Below are positions 27,220-35,993 of a stretch of DNA of 64,000 nt, in pieces. Source of the DNA: Zunongwangia profunda SM-A87. GTDB lineage: Bacteria > Bacteroidota > Bacteroidia > Flavobacteriales > Flavobacteriaceae. The notes beneath the pieces were generated by a model. That model did no database searches, was not told the DNA's origin, and worked only from the letters and a program-made list of their open reading frames with translations. Position 1 is the stretch's first letter; each line of letters starts with the position of its first letter. Location: positions 1,819,001 through 1,883,000 of the forward strand of contig NC_014041.1 in assembly GCF_000023465.1 (NCBI RefSeq), in the 5' to 3' direction. The position numbers were made by a program, and so were the translations under genes.

Positions 27220-27855
27220 TTAACTCAGTTTTTCGATAATGTCAGTATTAAATTCGTGTCCGCCATCATAAGTTTGGAGCTCGAAATTATAAGGGAAAAG
27301 GGATTTTAGTCGTGTTTCTTCAACTTCAATAATACCTTTTTTAAGATATTCGTCTTGTGTTCCGTAGAGATAAGTGACTTTGGTATCTTTCAGGAACGCA
27401 AAGTCTTTAGCAGTTAATTCAGCAGGAACTTTTCCAGAGTGTAAAATCAGTTGGGCGCAATTTATCTTTCGTTGCGCCAAATAACGAGTGGCTACAGAAA
27501 CACCTTGCGAATAGCCCAAAACGATCAAATTGGGAACTTTTGCTAAATTTTCTTCCATAAAAACTTCATCTAAATAATTTAGGACATTATCAATTTCAGC
27601 CTCTAAATTCTCCCGCGTTAGCCAGGAAGCGCCTACATGTCTATAATCAGATTTTAGATAATATTTAGACTGCGCCTGTGGCGCGATAATGTAGTTTGCA
27701 TCGGCATCAAGATGATTAAAATGCCGAATAAAATATCGGCTTAAATAGCCAATGCCATGGCAAACCAGCCACACGTTTTTTGTCTTTTCCGTAAACCTGT
27801 TTAAAACACTATAGGTATTGGTGATTTGGTAAGAAACCTGTTTTTCGCGGCTCAT
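27220..27855 (-). CDS. Alpha/beta hydrolase (phospholipase/carboxylesterase type)
   Basis: A 211-residue cytoplasmic protein with VWLVCHGIGYLSRYF near residue 29, IAPQAQSKYYL, and the nucleophile elbow VLGYSQGVSVATRYLA near residue 115 (Ser within GYSQG). An Asp in YGTQDEYL and a His in YDGGHEFN complete a plausible catalytic triad. The pattern resembles the small esterases of the phospholipase/carboxylesterase family. It is divergent from the menaquinone genes, with starts 48 bases apart, so it may share their regulation; a role in menaquinone synthesis is not shown. Confidence 0.85.
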   Translation of the reverse strand: MSREKQVSYQITNTYSVLNRFTEKTKNVWLVCHGIGYLSRYFIRHFNHLDADANYIIAPQAQSKYYLKSDYRHVGASWLTRENLEAEIDNVLNYLDEVFMEENLAKVPNLIVLGYSQGVSVATRYLAQRKINCAQLILHSGKVPAELTAKDFAFLKDTKVTYLYGTQDEYLKKGIIEVEETRLKSLFPYNFELQTYDGGHEFNTDIIEKLS

Positions 27856-27903
27856 GCTGTAGATTCAATTTTGTACTTTTACAAAGTAATTAATCGTATT
27901 GCT

Positions 27904-28326
27904 ATGAACAAAGAAGAAATCCTGGGAATGTGTGCAATAATGTGTAAAAACACATTAATGGAAACCTTGGATATTGAATTTATCGACGTAGGTGAAGATT
28001 ATTTAACCGCCAAAATGCCGGTGACGCCAAAAGTACATCAACCCGATGGAGTGTTACATGGAGGCGCGAGCGTTGCTTTGGCAGAAAGCGTAGGAAGTGC
28101 GGCATGTTATTTATTTTTAGATACCAAAGATTTTGTGATTCGCGGAATAGAGATTTCTGCTAACCACATTAAAAGTATTAAAGAAGGCCATGTTTTTGCC
28201 AAAGCTACTTTTATCCATAAAGGGAGAACCACACAGCTTTGGAATATTCATATCACCGATACCGAAGATAATTTAATTTCGCTGGTAAAATTAACCACCA
28301 TAGCATTAGCAAAAAAGAAATCATGA
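27904..28326 (+). CDS. Hotdog-fold thioesterase, probable DHNA-CoA thioesterase
   Basis: A 140-residue hotdog protein from the ATG at 27904 (MNKEEILGMC). VHQPDGVLHGGASVALAES is the signature of the PaaI/MenI-like acyl-CoA thioesterases; the Glu of ALAES is the likely catalytic residue. Its stop overlaps the isochorismate synthase start as ATGA, and menD follows, so hydrolysis of 1,4-dihydroxy-2-naphthoyl-CoA in menaquinone synthesis is the best assignment. Substrate cannot be read from the sequence alone. An upstream in-frame start at 27826 is rejected as it would overlap the divergent gene. Confidence 0.85.
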   Translation: MNKEEILGMCAIMCKNTLMETLDIEFIDVGEDYLTAKMPVTPKVHQPDGVLHGGASVALAESVGSAACYLFLDTKDFVIRGIEISANHIKSIKEGHVFAKATFIHKGRTTQLWNIHITDTEDNLISLVKLTTIALAKKKS

Positions 28327-29462
28327 TGCAAGCGATGGCGTTTTTTAACGTACTAGAAGATCATATCCATAAAAACTTAGCATGTGTAGCTTATCGAAAA
28401 CCAGATGAAAATGTGATTAAGGCATTTTTGCAAAAAGATAAGCAATCGCATAAAACCACCGATTTTTCTGAAAGTGGATTTGTTTTTTCTGATTTCTGCG
28501 GAAGTGAGAGTTTATTAATCCCTAAAGATCAATCTGATGTGATTAGTACCGAATATGAACCAGAACATTCATTAAAAGAAACTTTAGAATACGTTCCTGA
28601 AATCACGAATTCCCGCGAACAAAAAAAGCACGAAGAGCTGGTGGCTAAAGTAATTGCTGAGATTAAAATGGGAAATATGAAAAAAGTGGTCTTGGCCCGA
28701 AAAGAGCAAAGTCCATCACAACTTTCAGCACTCTCTATTTTTAAAAATCTGTTACAGCATTATCCAAAAGCATTTTGTTATGTATGGTCACATCCAGAAA
28801 GCGGACTTTGGATTGGAGCTACACCCGAAACTTTAGTTAAAGTAGAGCGAAACCGCTTTAAAACGATGGCCCTTGCAGGAACACAAGCGTATAAAGGAAA
28901 GATAGAAGATGCTGCCTGGACGCCAAAAGAAGTTGAGGAACAGAAAATTGTCTCAGATGAAATTGTACAGAAATTAAAGGATTTTAAAGTAGCTTCTGGC
29001 GTAATTAATCTTAGCGATCCTTATACCGTAAAAGCCGGAAATCTGCTTCATATTCGTACTGATATTTCAGGAACTTTAGAGAATGATAATCTCTCTAATT
29101 TGTTAGAAAGTTTACATCCAACACCTGCTGTTTGTGGTTTTCCCAGGGAAAAGGCCAGAGAATTTATTTTGGGGAATGAATATAGCGATCGTGAATTTTA
29201 TTCGGGATTTCTTGGTGAAATTAACTTAAAGCAGGAAGTAAAGCGAAATTCGAATCGCCGAAATCAGGAAAATCAGGCGTATGCCAGCATTCTAAAGCAA
29301 TCGCAGATTTTTGTAAACCTAAGGTGTATGAAATTAGTTGAAGGCGAAGCTGAAATTTTTATTGGTGGCGGCATCACAGCCGACTCTAATCCAACAGCCG
29401 AGTGGGAGGAAACGGTAAATAAAAGTTATACCATCAAATCTGTTTTAGTGCATCAAGACTGA
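28323..29462 (+). CDS. menF: Isochorismate synthase (MenF/EntC type)
   Basis: A 379-residue chorismate-binding enzyme, shorter at the N terminus than anthranilate synthases. Conserved blocks are KKVVLARKEQ, ESGLWIGATPETLVKVE, FKTMALAGTQAYKG, HLLHIRTDI-like NLLHIRTDISG, HPTPAVCGFPREKA and FYSGFLGE. It converts chorismate to isochorismate in the cytoplasm with Mg2+. Position between the thioesterase (4-base overlap) and menD points to menaquinone rather than siderophore synthesis. Confidence 0.92.
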   Translation: MMQAMAFFNVLEDHIHKNLACVAYRKPDENVIKAFLQKDKQSHKTTDFSESGFVFSDFCGSESLLIPKDQSDVISTEYEPEHSLKETLEYVPEITNSREQKKHEELVAKVIAEIKMGNMKKVVLARKEQSPSQLSALSIFKNLLQHYPKAFCYVWSHPESGLWIGATPETLVKVERNRFKTMALAGTQAYKGKIEDAAWTPKEVEEQKIVSDEIVQKLKDFKVASGVINLSDPYTVKAGNLLHIRTDISGTLENDNLSNLLESLHPTPAVCGFPREKAREFILGNEYSDREFYSGFLGEINLKQEVKRNSNRRNQENQAYASILKQSQIFVNLRCMKLVEGEAEIFIGGGITADSNPTAEWEETVNKSYTIKSVLVHQD

Positions 29463-29586
29463 ACGAAAAATTAGATCCCACAGGCCCTATAGCTATACGG
29501 ATAAATCTGTGAACTTTATCAAGTCTTCTATATAAAAAAATCAGTTAAATCCTTTTTAAAGAGGTATGGAAGTCTGCTTTAAATCG

Positions 29587-29594
29587 TAATTTTG
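29587..29594 (+). promoter_or_regulatory. -7 box upstream of menD
   Basis: TAATTTTG matches TAnnTTTG perfectly, 70 bases before the menD start, in a 202-base gap after menF. The -33 element is unclear. menD may thus have its own promoter. Confidence 0.4.
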
Positions 29595-29664
29595 GGATAT
29601 AATTTTAATACGCGGTAGATTTTAAAACTCCCCACAAACTTCCGCTCGCAAAAAAATAAAATTT

Positions 29665-31395
29665 GTGAAATACTCTAAAATACCTTTAGCACGTAATGTG
29701 GTTTCCCTTTGCGTTTCAAAAAATATAAAACACGTAGTCATATCTCCCGGTTCGCGTAATGCGCCGTTAACAATAGGGTTTACGTATCATCCCGACATTA
29801 AATCTTACAGTATTGTAGACGAGCGTTGTGCGGCCTTCGTGGCATTAGGTATGGCTCAGCAATTGCAACAACCGGTAGCGCTGGTATGCAGCTCAGGCTC
29901 TGCACTACTAAATTATTATCCGGCAATCTCAGAGGCATTTTATAGCGATATTCCGCTTGTGGTCATTTCTGCAGACCGTCCCATTGAGCGTATTGATATA
30001 GGGGATGGGCAAACTATAAGACAGAAAAATGTATATGAGAATCATATTCTGTATTCCGCCAATTTATATTCTGAACTGGTTTTAGAATCTCAAATCATTG
30101 ACAAAAAACTGCTACAAAAACAGTGGGAAGCGCAGAAACATAACGAGCGTGAAATTAATTTAGCACTGAACAAAGCTATAGAAGAAAAAGGCCCGGTTCA
30201 TATTAACGTACCTTTTTATGAGCCGCTTTATGACACAGTGGAGAATATAGAGGTAAATCCTATCGAGATTTTTCCTGAAATAACAAAACGGCATTATTCG
30301 AAGGAAGAGCTGCTGGCATACGCCGAAATTTGGAATAAAGCCAAACGGAAAATGGTCATTGTGGGTGTAGCGCAACCTAATGCAGTTGAGCAAAAATTCC
30401 TTGAAAAACTAGCGAAAGATGATTCGGTTATCGTATTTACTGAAACCACATCTAACTTACATCACGAAGAATTTTTTACCAGGATCGACACGATGATTGG
30501 GCCGATCGAAAAAGACGAAAATATGCAGGAGCTTTTTGAAGCTTTAAGACCTGATATTTTACTGACTTTTGGAGGAATGATCGTTTCTAAAAAAATAAAA
30601 GCTTTCCTGCGGAATTATAATCCCAAACATCACTGGCATATTGATTCTAAAAAAGCTTATAATACATTCTTTTGTCTGAACAAGCATTTTGAAACATCGG
30701 TGAACGATTTCTTTCTGGAGTTTTTTCCGCTAACTACGAAAATCGATAGTGATTATGGTGAATTTTGGAAAAATATACGTCAAAAACGTCAGATAAGACA
30801 TGATGCCTATATGGATGAGATTCCGTATTCCGATTTAAAAGCGATGCAACTACTTGTGTCCAAAGTCCCAGATAATTATATTATGCAACTGGCAAATAGT
30901 TCGACTATTCGCTATGCGCAATTGTTTAAATGGCCTCCTTCCTTAAGAATTTTTTGTAATCGTGGTACTAGCGGGATAGACGGAAGTATTTCTACGGCAG
31001 CGGGTTCTGCGATGGCCAGTAACGAGCCGGTGCTTATGGTTACAGGCGACCTTAGTTTCTTTTACGATAGCAATGCACTTTGGAATAAATATTTACCTTC
31101 TAATTTTAGAATAATTATTTTGAATAATTCCGGCGGCGGTATTTTTAGGATTTTGCCAGGGAATAAGAATAGCGAAAATTTCGAAAGCTTTTTTGAAACT
31201 GTTCATGATCTTAAAGCAGAACAATTAGCTAAAATGTATAATTTTGGATATAAAGCTGCATCCTCTGAAACTGAAATTAGTGAATCCTTAAACACATTTT
31301 TTGATGCTTCAGGACGCCCTAAGATTTTAGAGATTTTCACTCCTCGAAAAGTAAATGATAAGGTGCTTTTAGAGTATTTTAGTTATATGAAATAA
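29665..31395 (+). CDS. menD: 2-succinyl-5-enolpyruvyl-6-hydroxy-3-cyclohexene-1-carboxylate synthase
   Basis: A 576-residue ThDP enzyme. The N terminus has VVISPGSRNAPLTIGF, where the family binds isochorismate, and DERCAAFVALGMAQ with the conserved Glu. The ThDP/Mg2+ motif GDLSFFYDSNALWN is near residue 460, with NNSGGGIFRILPG after it. It adds 2-oxoglutarate to isochorismate, the first committed menaquinone step. The start is GTG, directly before KYSKIPLARNVV. The AraC gene follows after 6 bases. Confidence 0.96.
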   Translation: MKYSKIPLARNVVSLCVSKNIKHVVISPGSRNAPLTIGFTYHPDIKSYSIVDERCAAFVALGMAQQLQQPVALVCSSGSALLNYYPAISEAFYSDIPLVVISADRPIERIDIGDGQTIRQKNVYENHILYSANLYSELVLESQIIDKKLLQKQWEAQKHNEREINLALNKAIEEKGPVHINVPFYEPLYDTVENIEVNPIEIFPEITKRHYSKEELLAYAEIWNKAKRKMVIVGVAQPNAVEQKFLEKLAKDDSVIVFTETTSNLHHEEFFTRIDTMIGPIEKDENMQELFEALRPDILLTFGGMIVSKKIKAFLRNYNPKHHWHIDSKKAYNTFFCLNKHFETSVNDFFLEFFPLTTKIDSDYGEFWKNIRQKRQIRHDAYMDEIPYSDLKAMQLLVSKVPDNYIMQLANSSTIRYAQLFKWPPSLRIFCNRGTSGIDGSISTAAGSAMASNEPVLMVTGDLSFFYDSNALWNKYLPSNFRIIILNNSGGGIFRILPGNKNSENFESFFETVHDLKAEQLAKMYNFGYKAASSETEISESLNTFFDASGRPKILEIFTPRKVNDKVLLEYFSYMK

Positions 31396-31401
31396 AGACC
31401 G

Positions 31402-32313
31402 ATGTTTGAAGAGGAATTGCAAGCTCACTATAAAAACAGAATTAACCGGGTTTTTGAATTTATAGATGAAAATTTAGAAGCCAACTTATCCTTGCAAAAA
31501 CTTGCTGACATTGCCTGTTTTTCTCCTTTTCATTTTCATCGAATATTCAAATTTATAACGGGAGAGCGGCTTAACGAATATGTAAAACGAAGGCGTATCG
31601 AAAAATCGGCTCTGGAACTGTTGCATACAAATAATACCACTACGGTATTAGCACATAAATTTGGCTTTAGCGATAATTCATCGTTCTCCAAGGCTTTTAA
31701 AAACTATTATTCAGTAAGTCCAACTGAATTTAAAAAATTGAATCCACATAGACATAGCAAGATTCGACAACTTAATAGCAAAAACGGACAAGCCTATCCT
31801 GACTTCGAAAAATACATTTGCAGTATTACGAATCTTAAAAAATGGATAACGATGAATGCAAATGTTCAGATTAAAGAAATTCCTGAGATGCAGTTGGCGA
31901 ATGTTTCTTGTTTAGGCTCTCAAAATCTCCAAGAAGCCTATGCAAAATTAATGCGATGGGCAACTCCTCAAGGTTTATTAAGTGAAGAAGCTAAAATGGT
32001 AACGATATATCATGATAGTTTTAAAGTTACTGCGCCAGAAAAAGTAAGAATGAGTGCCAGCATGATAATTAATTCACCTGTGGAAATAGCTGGTGAAATC
32101 AGGCTTACTTCGATTGATGCAGGAAAGTGTATTGTAGCCAATTTTACGATTGGAGTCCATGAATTTGAAAAATCATGGACCGGTTTATTTCTGTGGATGA
32201 ATGAAAACGGATATAAAAAAGCCGATAGGAAACCTTTTGAGGTTTATCATAACAACTTCAATGAACATCCCCAGAAAAAAGCCATTGTTGACTTCTGCAT
32301 TCCGGTTGAATAA
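31402..32313 (+). CDS. AraC-family regulator with GyrI-like domain
   Basis: A 303-residue regulator. Residues about 10-110 hold two helix-turn-helix units of the AraC DNA-binding domain (LQKLADIACFSPFHFHRIFK, VLAHKFGFSDNSSFSKAFKN). Residues about 150-303 resemble the GyrI-like small-molecule binding domain of Rob/SoxS-type regulators (EIPEMQLANVSCLG to the end). Ligands are often hydrophobic or cationic drugs. It lies 6 bases after menD, so it may be read through from the menaquinone operon, but the target is unknown. Confidence 0.9.
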   Translation: MFEEELQAHYKNRINRVFEFIDENLEANLSLQKLADIACFSPFHFHRIFKFITGERLNEYVKRRRIEKSALELLHTNNTTTVLAHKFGFSDNSSFSKAFKNYYSVSPTEFKKLNPHRHSKIRQLNSKNGQAYPDFEKYICSITNLKKWITMNANVQIKEIPEMQLANVSCLGSQNLQEAYAKLMRWATPQGLLSEEAKMVTIYHDSFKVTAPEKVRMSASMIINSPVEIAGEIRLTSIDAGKCIVANFTIGVHEFEKSWTGLFLWMNENGYKKADRKPFEVYHNNFNEHPQKKAIVDFCIPVE

Positions 32314-32428
32314 AAGATAGGTAGGACTAAATCTGCTATTTTAATATAACGCTAAGGTTTCTTAAGAAGGTATTAGCGGTTTAAGAGAAGATGAATTGGT
32401 ATCTTGTAATTAACCAAAAAACTTAATT

Positions 32429-32773
32429 ATGAGTACTAAGACAGATGAACGCGTAGGGAAATACATTCAGGATTTTAAAGAAAAGATAGGTGAGGAGCCT
32501 GATGTTAACTTACTAAGAAAGATAACCGAGTATTTAGGCCCGGTGGTATTTAGAGATGATGCAGAGAAGATTGCTTCAAGTAGTGATAGCGAGCTAGAAA
32601 CCGTAAAATCTAATTTTTTAGTAAAAAAACTTGGCCTACCAAACGATAGCAAATTAGATGTTGGCTTAAATGCCATGTTAGAAAAATATGGTAAATCCAA
32701 CCGAAATAAATACAGAGCAATAGTTTATTATTTGCTTACCAAATACTTTGATAAAGAGTCTGTATTTGCCTAG
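32429..32773 (+). CDS. DUF2853 family protein
   Basis: A 114-residue soluble, mainly helical protein. The segments YLGPVVFRDDAEKIASSSDS and VKSNFLVKKLGL, and the end YRAIVYYLLTKYFDKES, are characteristic of DUF2853. No biochemical role is known to me. It is a single gene with its own terminator, between the AraC regulator and the CvfB-like gene. Confidence 0.85.
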   Translation: MSTKTDERVGKYIQDFKEKIGEEPDVNLLRKITEYLGPVVFRDDAEKIASSSDSELETVKSNFLVKKLGLPNDSKLDVGLNAMLEKYGKSNRNKYRAIVYYLLTKYFDKESVFA

Positions 32774-32794
32774 TCCTGTGGATTAGTCAAGATT

Positions 32795-32834
32795 GAATCC
32801 GCTTTCTATTTTCAGGAAGCGGATTCTTTTTTTG
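32795..32834 (+). terminator. Terminator of the DUF2853 gene
   Basis: GAATCCGCTT and AAGCGGATTC form the stem, followed by eight T residues. It starts 21 bases after the stop. Confidence 0.92.
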
Positions 32835-32863
32835 TATTCCCCTAAAATTATAAAGTATCTTTG
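32831..32863 (+). promoter_or_regulatory. Promoter of the CvfB-like gene
   Basis: TTTG at 32831-32834, 21 bases and TATCTTTG at 32856-32863 fit the Bacteroidetes promoter. The TTTG lies in the T tract of the preceding terminator. The ATG is 17 bases downstream. Confidence 0.6.
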
Positions 32864-32880
32864 TTGTCTAAATTTATGTT

Positions 32881-33714
32881 ATGCTGAATATTGGCGAAAA
32901 CCATCGTTTAATTATTGATCGTGAAACCGAACCCGGTTTATTTCTAAAAAATGCGGAAGGGGATGAGGTATTATTACCTAACAAGTACATTCCTGAAAAC
33001 TTTCAGTTAGAAGATGAAATCGAGGTTTTTGTGTATTTGGATCATTCAGAACGTCCCGTGGCGACAACTTTGGAGCCATATGTGAAGTTGGATGAATTCG
33101 CTTTTTTAGAATGTGTCGAGACCACCGATTTTGGTGCTTTTTTAGATTGGGGGTTAGAGAAGCATTTATTTGTGCCATTTAAAGAGCAGGTATATCCAAT
33201 GCAAAAAGGGCATCGCTATCTTATTTTTTGCTATTTAGACGAAGACACTAATCGATTGGTAGCCTCTAGTAAAGTACATGCATTTTTAGATAATTCAGAT
33301 TTAACTATAAAACCTTTTGAAGAGGTGGATTTAATTATAAGTAATAAAACAGATCTTGGTTACAATGTGATCATAAATGAAATTCATCTTGGTTTAATTT
33401 ACAATGATGATGTCTTCCAGCCCATAGAAATTGGGGATCGCATCAAGGGCTTTATAAAGAAAACACGTAAAGACGGAAAAATTGATGTTACTTTACAGCG
33501 CCCCGGTTACCGAAGTATCGAGCCTAATGCCCAGGTGATTTTAGATAAGTTACAAGAAAATAAAGGATTTTTAAATATCACAGATAAATCTTCACCAGAT
33601 CAAATAAAATCAGTGCTTAAAATGAGCAAAAAAAGCTTTAAACGAGCCGCTGGAAATCTTTATAAACAACGCCAAATTGATATAAAAGACGATGGTATTT
33701 ATTTAAAACAGTAA
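32881..33714 (+). CDS. CvfB-like S1 RNA-binding protein
   Basis: A 277-residue protein that starts NIGENHRLIIDRETEPGLFL and LLPNKYIPE. It has tandem S1-like beta-barrel domains (for example CVETTDFGAFLDWGLEKHLF, and GDRIKGFIKKTRKDGKIDVT) and a C-terminal winged-helix-like part (SPDQIKSVLKMSKKSFKRAA). This is the layout of CvfB, a Staphylococcus virulence-related RNA-binding protein. Here it probably acts in RNA metabolism; targets are unknown. It ends 4 bases from a convergent gene with no terminator between them. Confidence 0.88.
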   Translation: MLNIGENHRLIIDRETEPGLFLKNAEGDEVLLPNKYIPENFQLEDEIEVFVYLDHSERPVATTLEPYVKLDEFAFLECVETTDFGAFLDWGLEKHLFVPFKEQVYPMQKGHRYLIFCYLDEDTNRLVASSKVHAFLDNSDLTIKPFEEVDLIISNKTDLGYNVIINEIHLGLIYNDDVFQPIEIGDRIKGFIKKTRKDGKIDVTLQRPGYRSIEPNAQVILDKLQENKGFLNITDKSSPDQIKSVLKMSKKSFKRAAGNLYKQRQIDIKDDGIYLKQ

Positions 33715-33718
33715 ATGT

Positions 33719-34222
33719 TTAGTAATAATAGCGATTAGTGCGGCGATAAGAATAAGGCGTGGTATAGAAGTTATTCATCTGGCTATTGTATAGGGAATTG
33801 TGGTAGCGATGAAATGGGTTATTGCTAAAGTTATTGTTATTAAAATTATTTATACCGCTATTCAATTGATCCTGTTGGTTGTTGCCGGTAAGCTGAATGG
33901 CTTTTTTTTCTCTTGGAGCACTTTGTGGTAAGTTGATACTGGCCAGGCGTTTAGCTTTAGCCAGTTCACGTTGGCGATTCTCTTCTTGAATCACCCCAAC
34001 CATATCAAATTCTTCACGTTCATTTTGCACACCAATAAACCTTCCACTGGGTAAATTAGGATCATATACCAAAAATTGATTAGGGCGTAAGTCGGTTAAA
34101 ACAGGAGCTAAGAATTGATCCTGATCAAGTTTAAGATGAACCGTTTCGGTAGCAGGTATTTCCTGGGCACATAATCCTGTGCTTAAAGTAAAAAGAAAAA
34201 GGATGCTAAGAAGATTTTTCAT
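33719..34222 (-). CDS. Exported protein with an Asn/Tyr-rich tail
   Basis: A 167-residue protein with a Sec signal peptide (MKNLLSILFLFTLSTGLCAQ). The middle (LRPNQFLVYDPNLPSGRF) is followed by a charged stretch, then about 60 residues of Asn-rich low-complexity sequence ending in RRTNRYYY. Such tails are common in secreted or surface proteins of Bacteroidetes, but I recognise no domain. It overlaps the transcription of the convergent CvfB-like gene. Confidence 0.65.
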   Translation of the reverse strand: MKNLLSILFLFTLSTGLCAQEIPATETVHLKLDQDQFLAPVLTDLRPNQFLVYDPNLPSGRFIGVQNEREEFDMVGVIQEENRQRELAKAKRLASINLPQSAPREKKAIQLTGNNQQDQLNSGINNFNNNNFSNNPFHRYHNSLYNSQMNNFYTTPYSYRRTNRYYY

Positions 34223-34447
34223 TTAACTGGAAATTTCCATAAAACTGTTCAAAAATTATGCTAAACTTAAAACAGACTTGTGTAAATTCAAAATTATTGT
34301 ATTTAATTTTTATAACAGGTACTATTAATCATGTTTAGTTCATTTTTGGGATTGTAAAATTACTGTTATCATTTATCTTGGTTTTAAGGTAGTTATCGTT
34401 AAATGTTTTTACATTTAGGTTTTATGAAGCCAAACCATAAGCTCATT

Positions 34448-35191
34448 ATGAAAAAATCATACTATTTTATAATATCTTTAGTTTTATTATCTGTTGTAAA
34501 TTCCTTGTTCGCTCAACAAACTTCTGGGATCGTAAAATATAAAGGAGCCATTAATGAAGAATTCAGAAAGAGTTTTATTGAAGATTTCAAGAATAAAGAT
34601 GTTGCTCCTGATATTAGAAAAGGGGTCGTAGAGATGTACCTTAATGCCCAGGAAGATACATATGAACTTCATTTTAAAAACCAGGAGTCTTATTTTCATT
34701 ATATGAAGGAGTTAGAAAATGAAACAGGAAAAGGCCTAAAGATGGGAAGCAAAGCAGGAACTAATGAGTTTTATGTCAATTTAACCGACAAAAAAATTAT
34801 TGAAAAAAACTCAGTTTTGGGTTTTTTGGAATACTCTGGGATACAATGGGATGTAAAGAATGTTACTAAAAATATTGGGGATTATAAATGTTTTAAAGCT
34901 GTTGGAACCGAAAAAAATTTTACCAGAAGTGGAGCGATTAAAGAGGAACAGGTGGTCGCCTGGTTTACTCCTGATATTCCTTTACAATTTGGGCCTAAAA
35001 ATTATAACGGCCTGCCTGGGTTAATCCTGCAGATCGATAAAGAAAAATTTTCTATCCTTGCTACCCAAGTTATACTTAATCCCGACGAAAAAATTGAAAT
35101 TGAAGCAATTAAAAAAGATGAAAAAATACGTTCAAGACGGGAGGCTTATCAGATAGCAAATGAGTATTATAAAGATGCCTACGGTAATTGA
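34448..35191 (+). CDS. GLPGLI family protein, exported
   Basis: A 247-residue protein with a signal peptide (MKKSYYFIISLVLLSVVNSL, cleavage near AQQ). The name motif appears as NYNGLPGLILQIDKE near residue 195, after AWFTPDIPLQFGP. The family is found mainly in Bacteroidetes and is probably periplasmic or outer-membrane associated; its role is unknown. The ATG at 34448 starts the signal peptide directly; an ATG-like start at 34403 would add 15 residues. No partner gene is adjacent. Confidence 0.87.
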   Translation: MKKSYYFIISLVLLSVVNSLFAQQTSGIVKYKGAINEEFRKSFIEDFKNKDVAPDIRKGVVEMYLNAQEDTYELHFKNQESYFHYMKELENETGKGLKMGSKAGTNEFYVNLTDKKIIEKNSVLGFLEYSGIQWDVKNVTKNIGDYKCFKAVGTEKNFTRSGAIKEEQVVAWFTPDIPLQFGPKNYNGLPGLILQIDKEKFSILATQVILNPDEKIEIEAIKKDEKIRSRREAYQIANEYYKDAYGN

Positions 35192-35278
35192 TGGGTGATT
35201 TATTAAAATATCATTACAAACCAGCGAATTTTAAAAAATAGGGCTACTTTAGTCGAAAATATAAAACCAAATCTAATC

Positions 35279-35686
35279 ATGAGAAAACTAATTTTCATCC
35301 TATTTGTAATTATAGGAACCAGCACTTTTGCACAGGAAACTGAAGGAGATTCTTTTCAGAAAAAAGCAGTGAAATTAATAGAATTGACTTCAGGGCAGCA
35401 GTTTGAAATCATTAGCGAACCAATAGTCAATCAGATTCCTGAAGAAAATCGTGTAGAGTTTAAGAAAGAACTTAAAGCAAGCCTGAAAGGACTTTATGTA
35501 AAACTAGCCGAAATTTATCGTGAAGAGTTTACGGAAGATGAATTAGATGAAATTCTTGCTTTTTACGATACACCGGTAGGTAAGAAGATGGTAGAGACGA
35601 CACCAAAAGTAATGGAAAAAGCAATGACTGTGGGCCAACAATGGGGAATGGAACTTCAATCAATTATGGCCAAATACATGCAGTAA
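35279..35686 (+). CDS. DUF2059 domain protein, exported
   Basis: A 135-residue protein with a signal peptide (MRKLIFILFVIIGTSTFAQ). The rest is a helical DUF2059 domain, recognisable by YREEFTEDELDEILAFYDTP and VGKKMVETTPKVM. The function of the family is not established. It is a single gene with a hairpin terminator downstream. Confidence 0.87.
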   Translation: MRKLIFILFVIIGTSTFAQETEGDSFQKKAVKLIELTSGQQFEIISEPIVNQIPEENRVEFKKELKASLKGLYVKLAEIYREEFTEDELDEILAFYDTPVGKKMVETTPKVMEKAMTVGQQWGMELQSIMAKYMQ

Positions 35687-35710
35687 GCCATAGCTATAAC
35701 GTATTTAAAA

Positions 35711-35737
35711 GCCTGGTTTATAAACCGGGTTTTTTTG
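35711..35737 (+). terminator. Terminator of the DUF2059 gene
   Basis: GCCTGGTTT and AAACCGGGT pair, with one G-U, and are followed by a T7 run 24 bases after the stop. Confidence 0.88.
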
Positions 35738-35993
35738 TACAAGAGTTTTAAAGTTGGGAGATTAGAAAGTTAGAAATTGGGGTTTGAATATGAGCGATTT
35801 ATGCCGGATTTAGGAAGCAAGAACCAGGAAACTAGAACCAAGATAATAGACTAAAAAATATTTTAAATTCTAAATCTTGAGAATGTCATTTCGATTGAAG
35901 CGCAGCGGAACAGAGAAATCTAGTGCTTCAATCCACATTTTCACTTTATAAACTGCTTACAATACCTTATTTTTACTTCTTAAAATTTACAAT
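35738..35993. other. Intergenic region before menB with a half-palindrome repeat
   Basis: No gene was seen. At 35885-35921 the sequence GTCATTTCGATTGAAGC, then GGAACAGAGAAATCT, is a half copy of the 81-base palindrome at 26817-26897. The rest is AT-rich. A TATTTTTA near 35967 may be the menB -7 box but is imperfect. Confidence 0.5.
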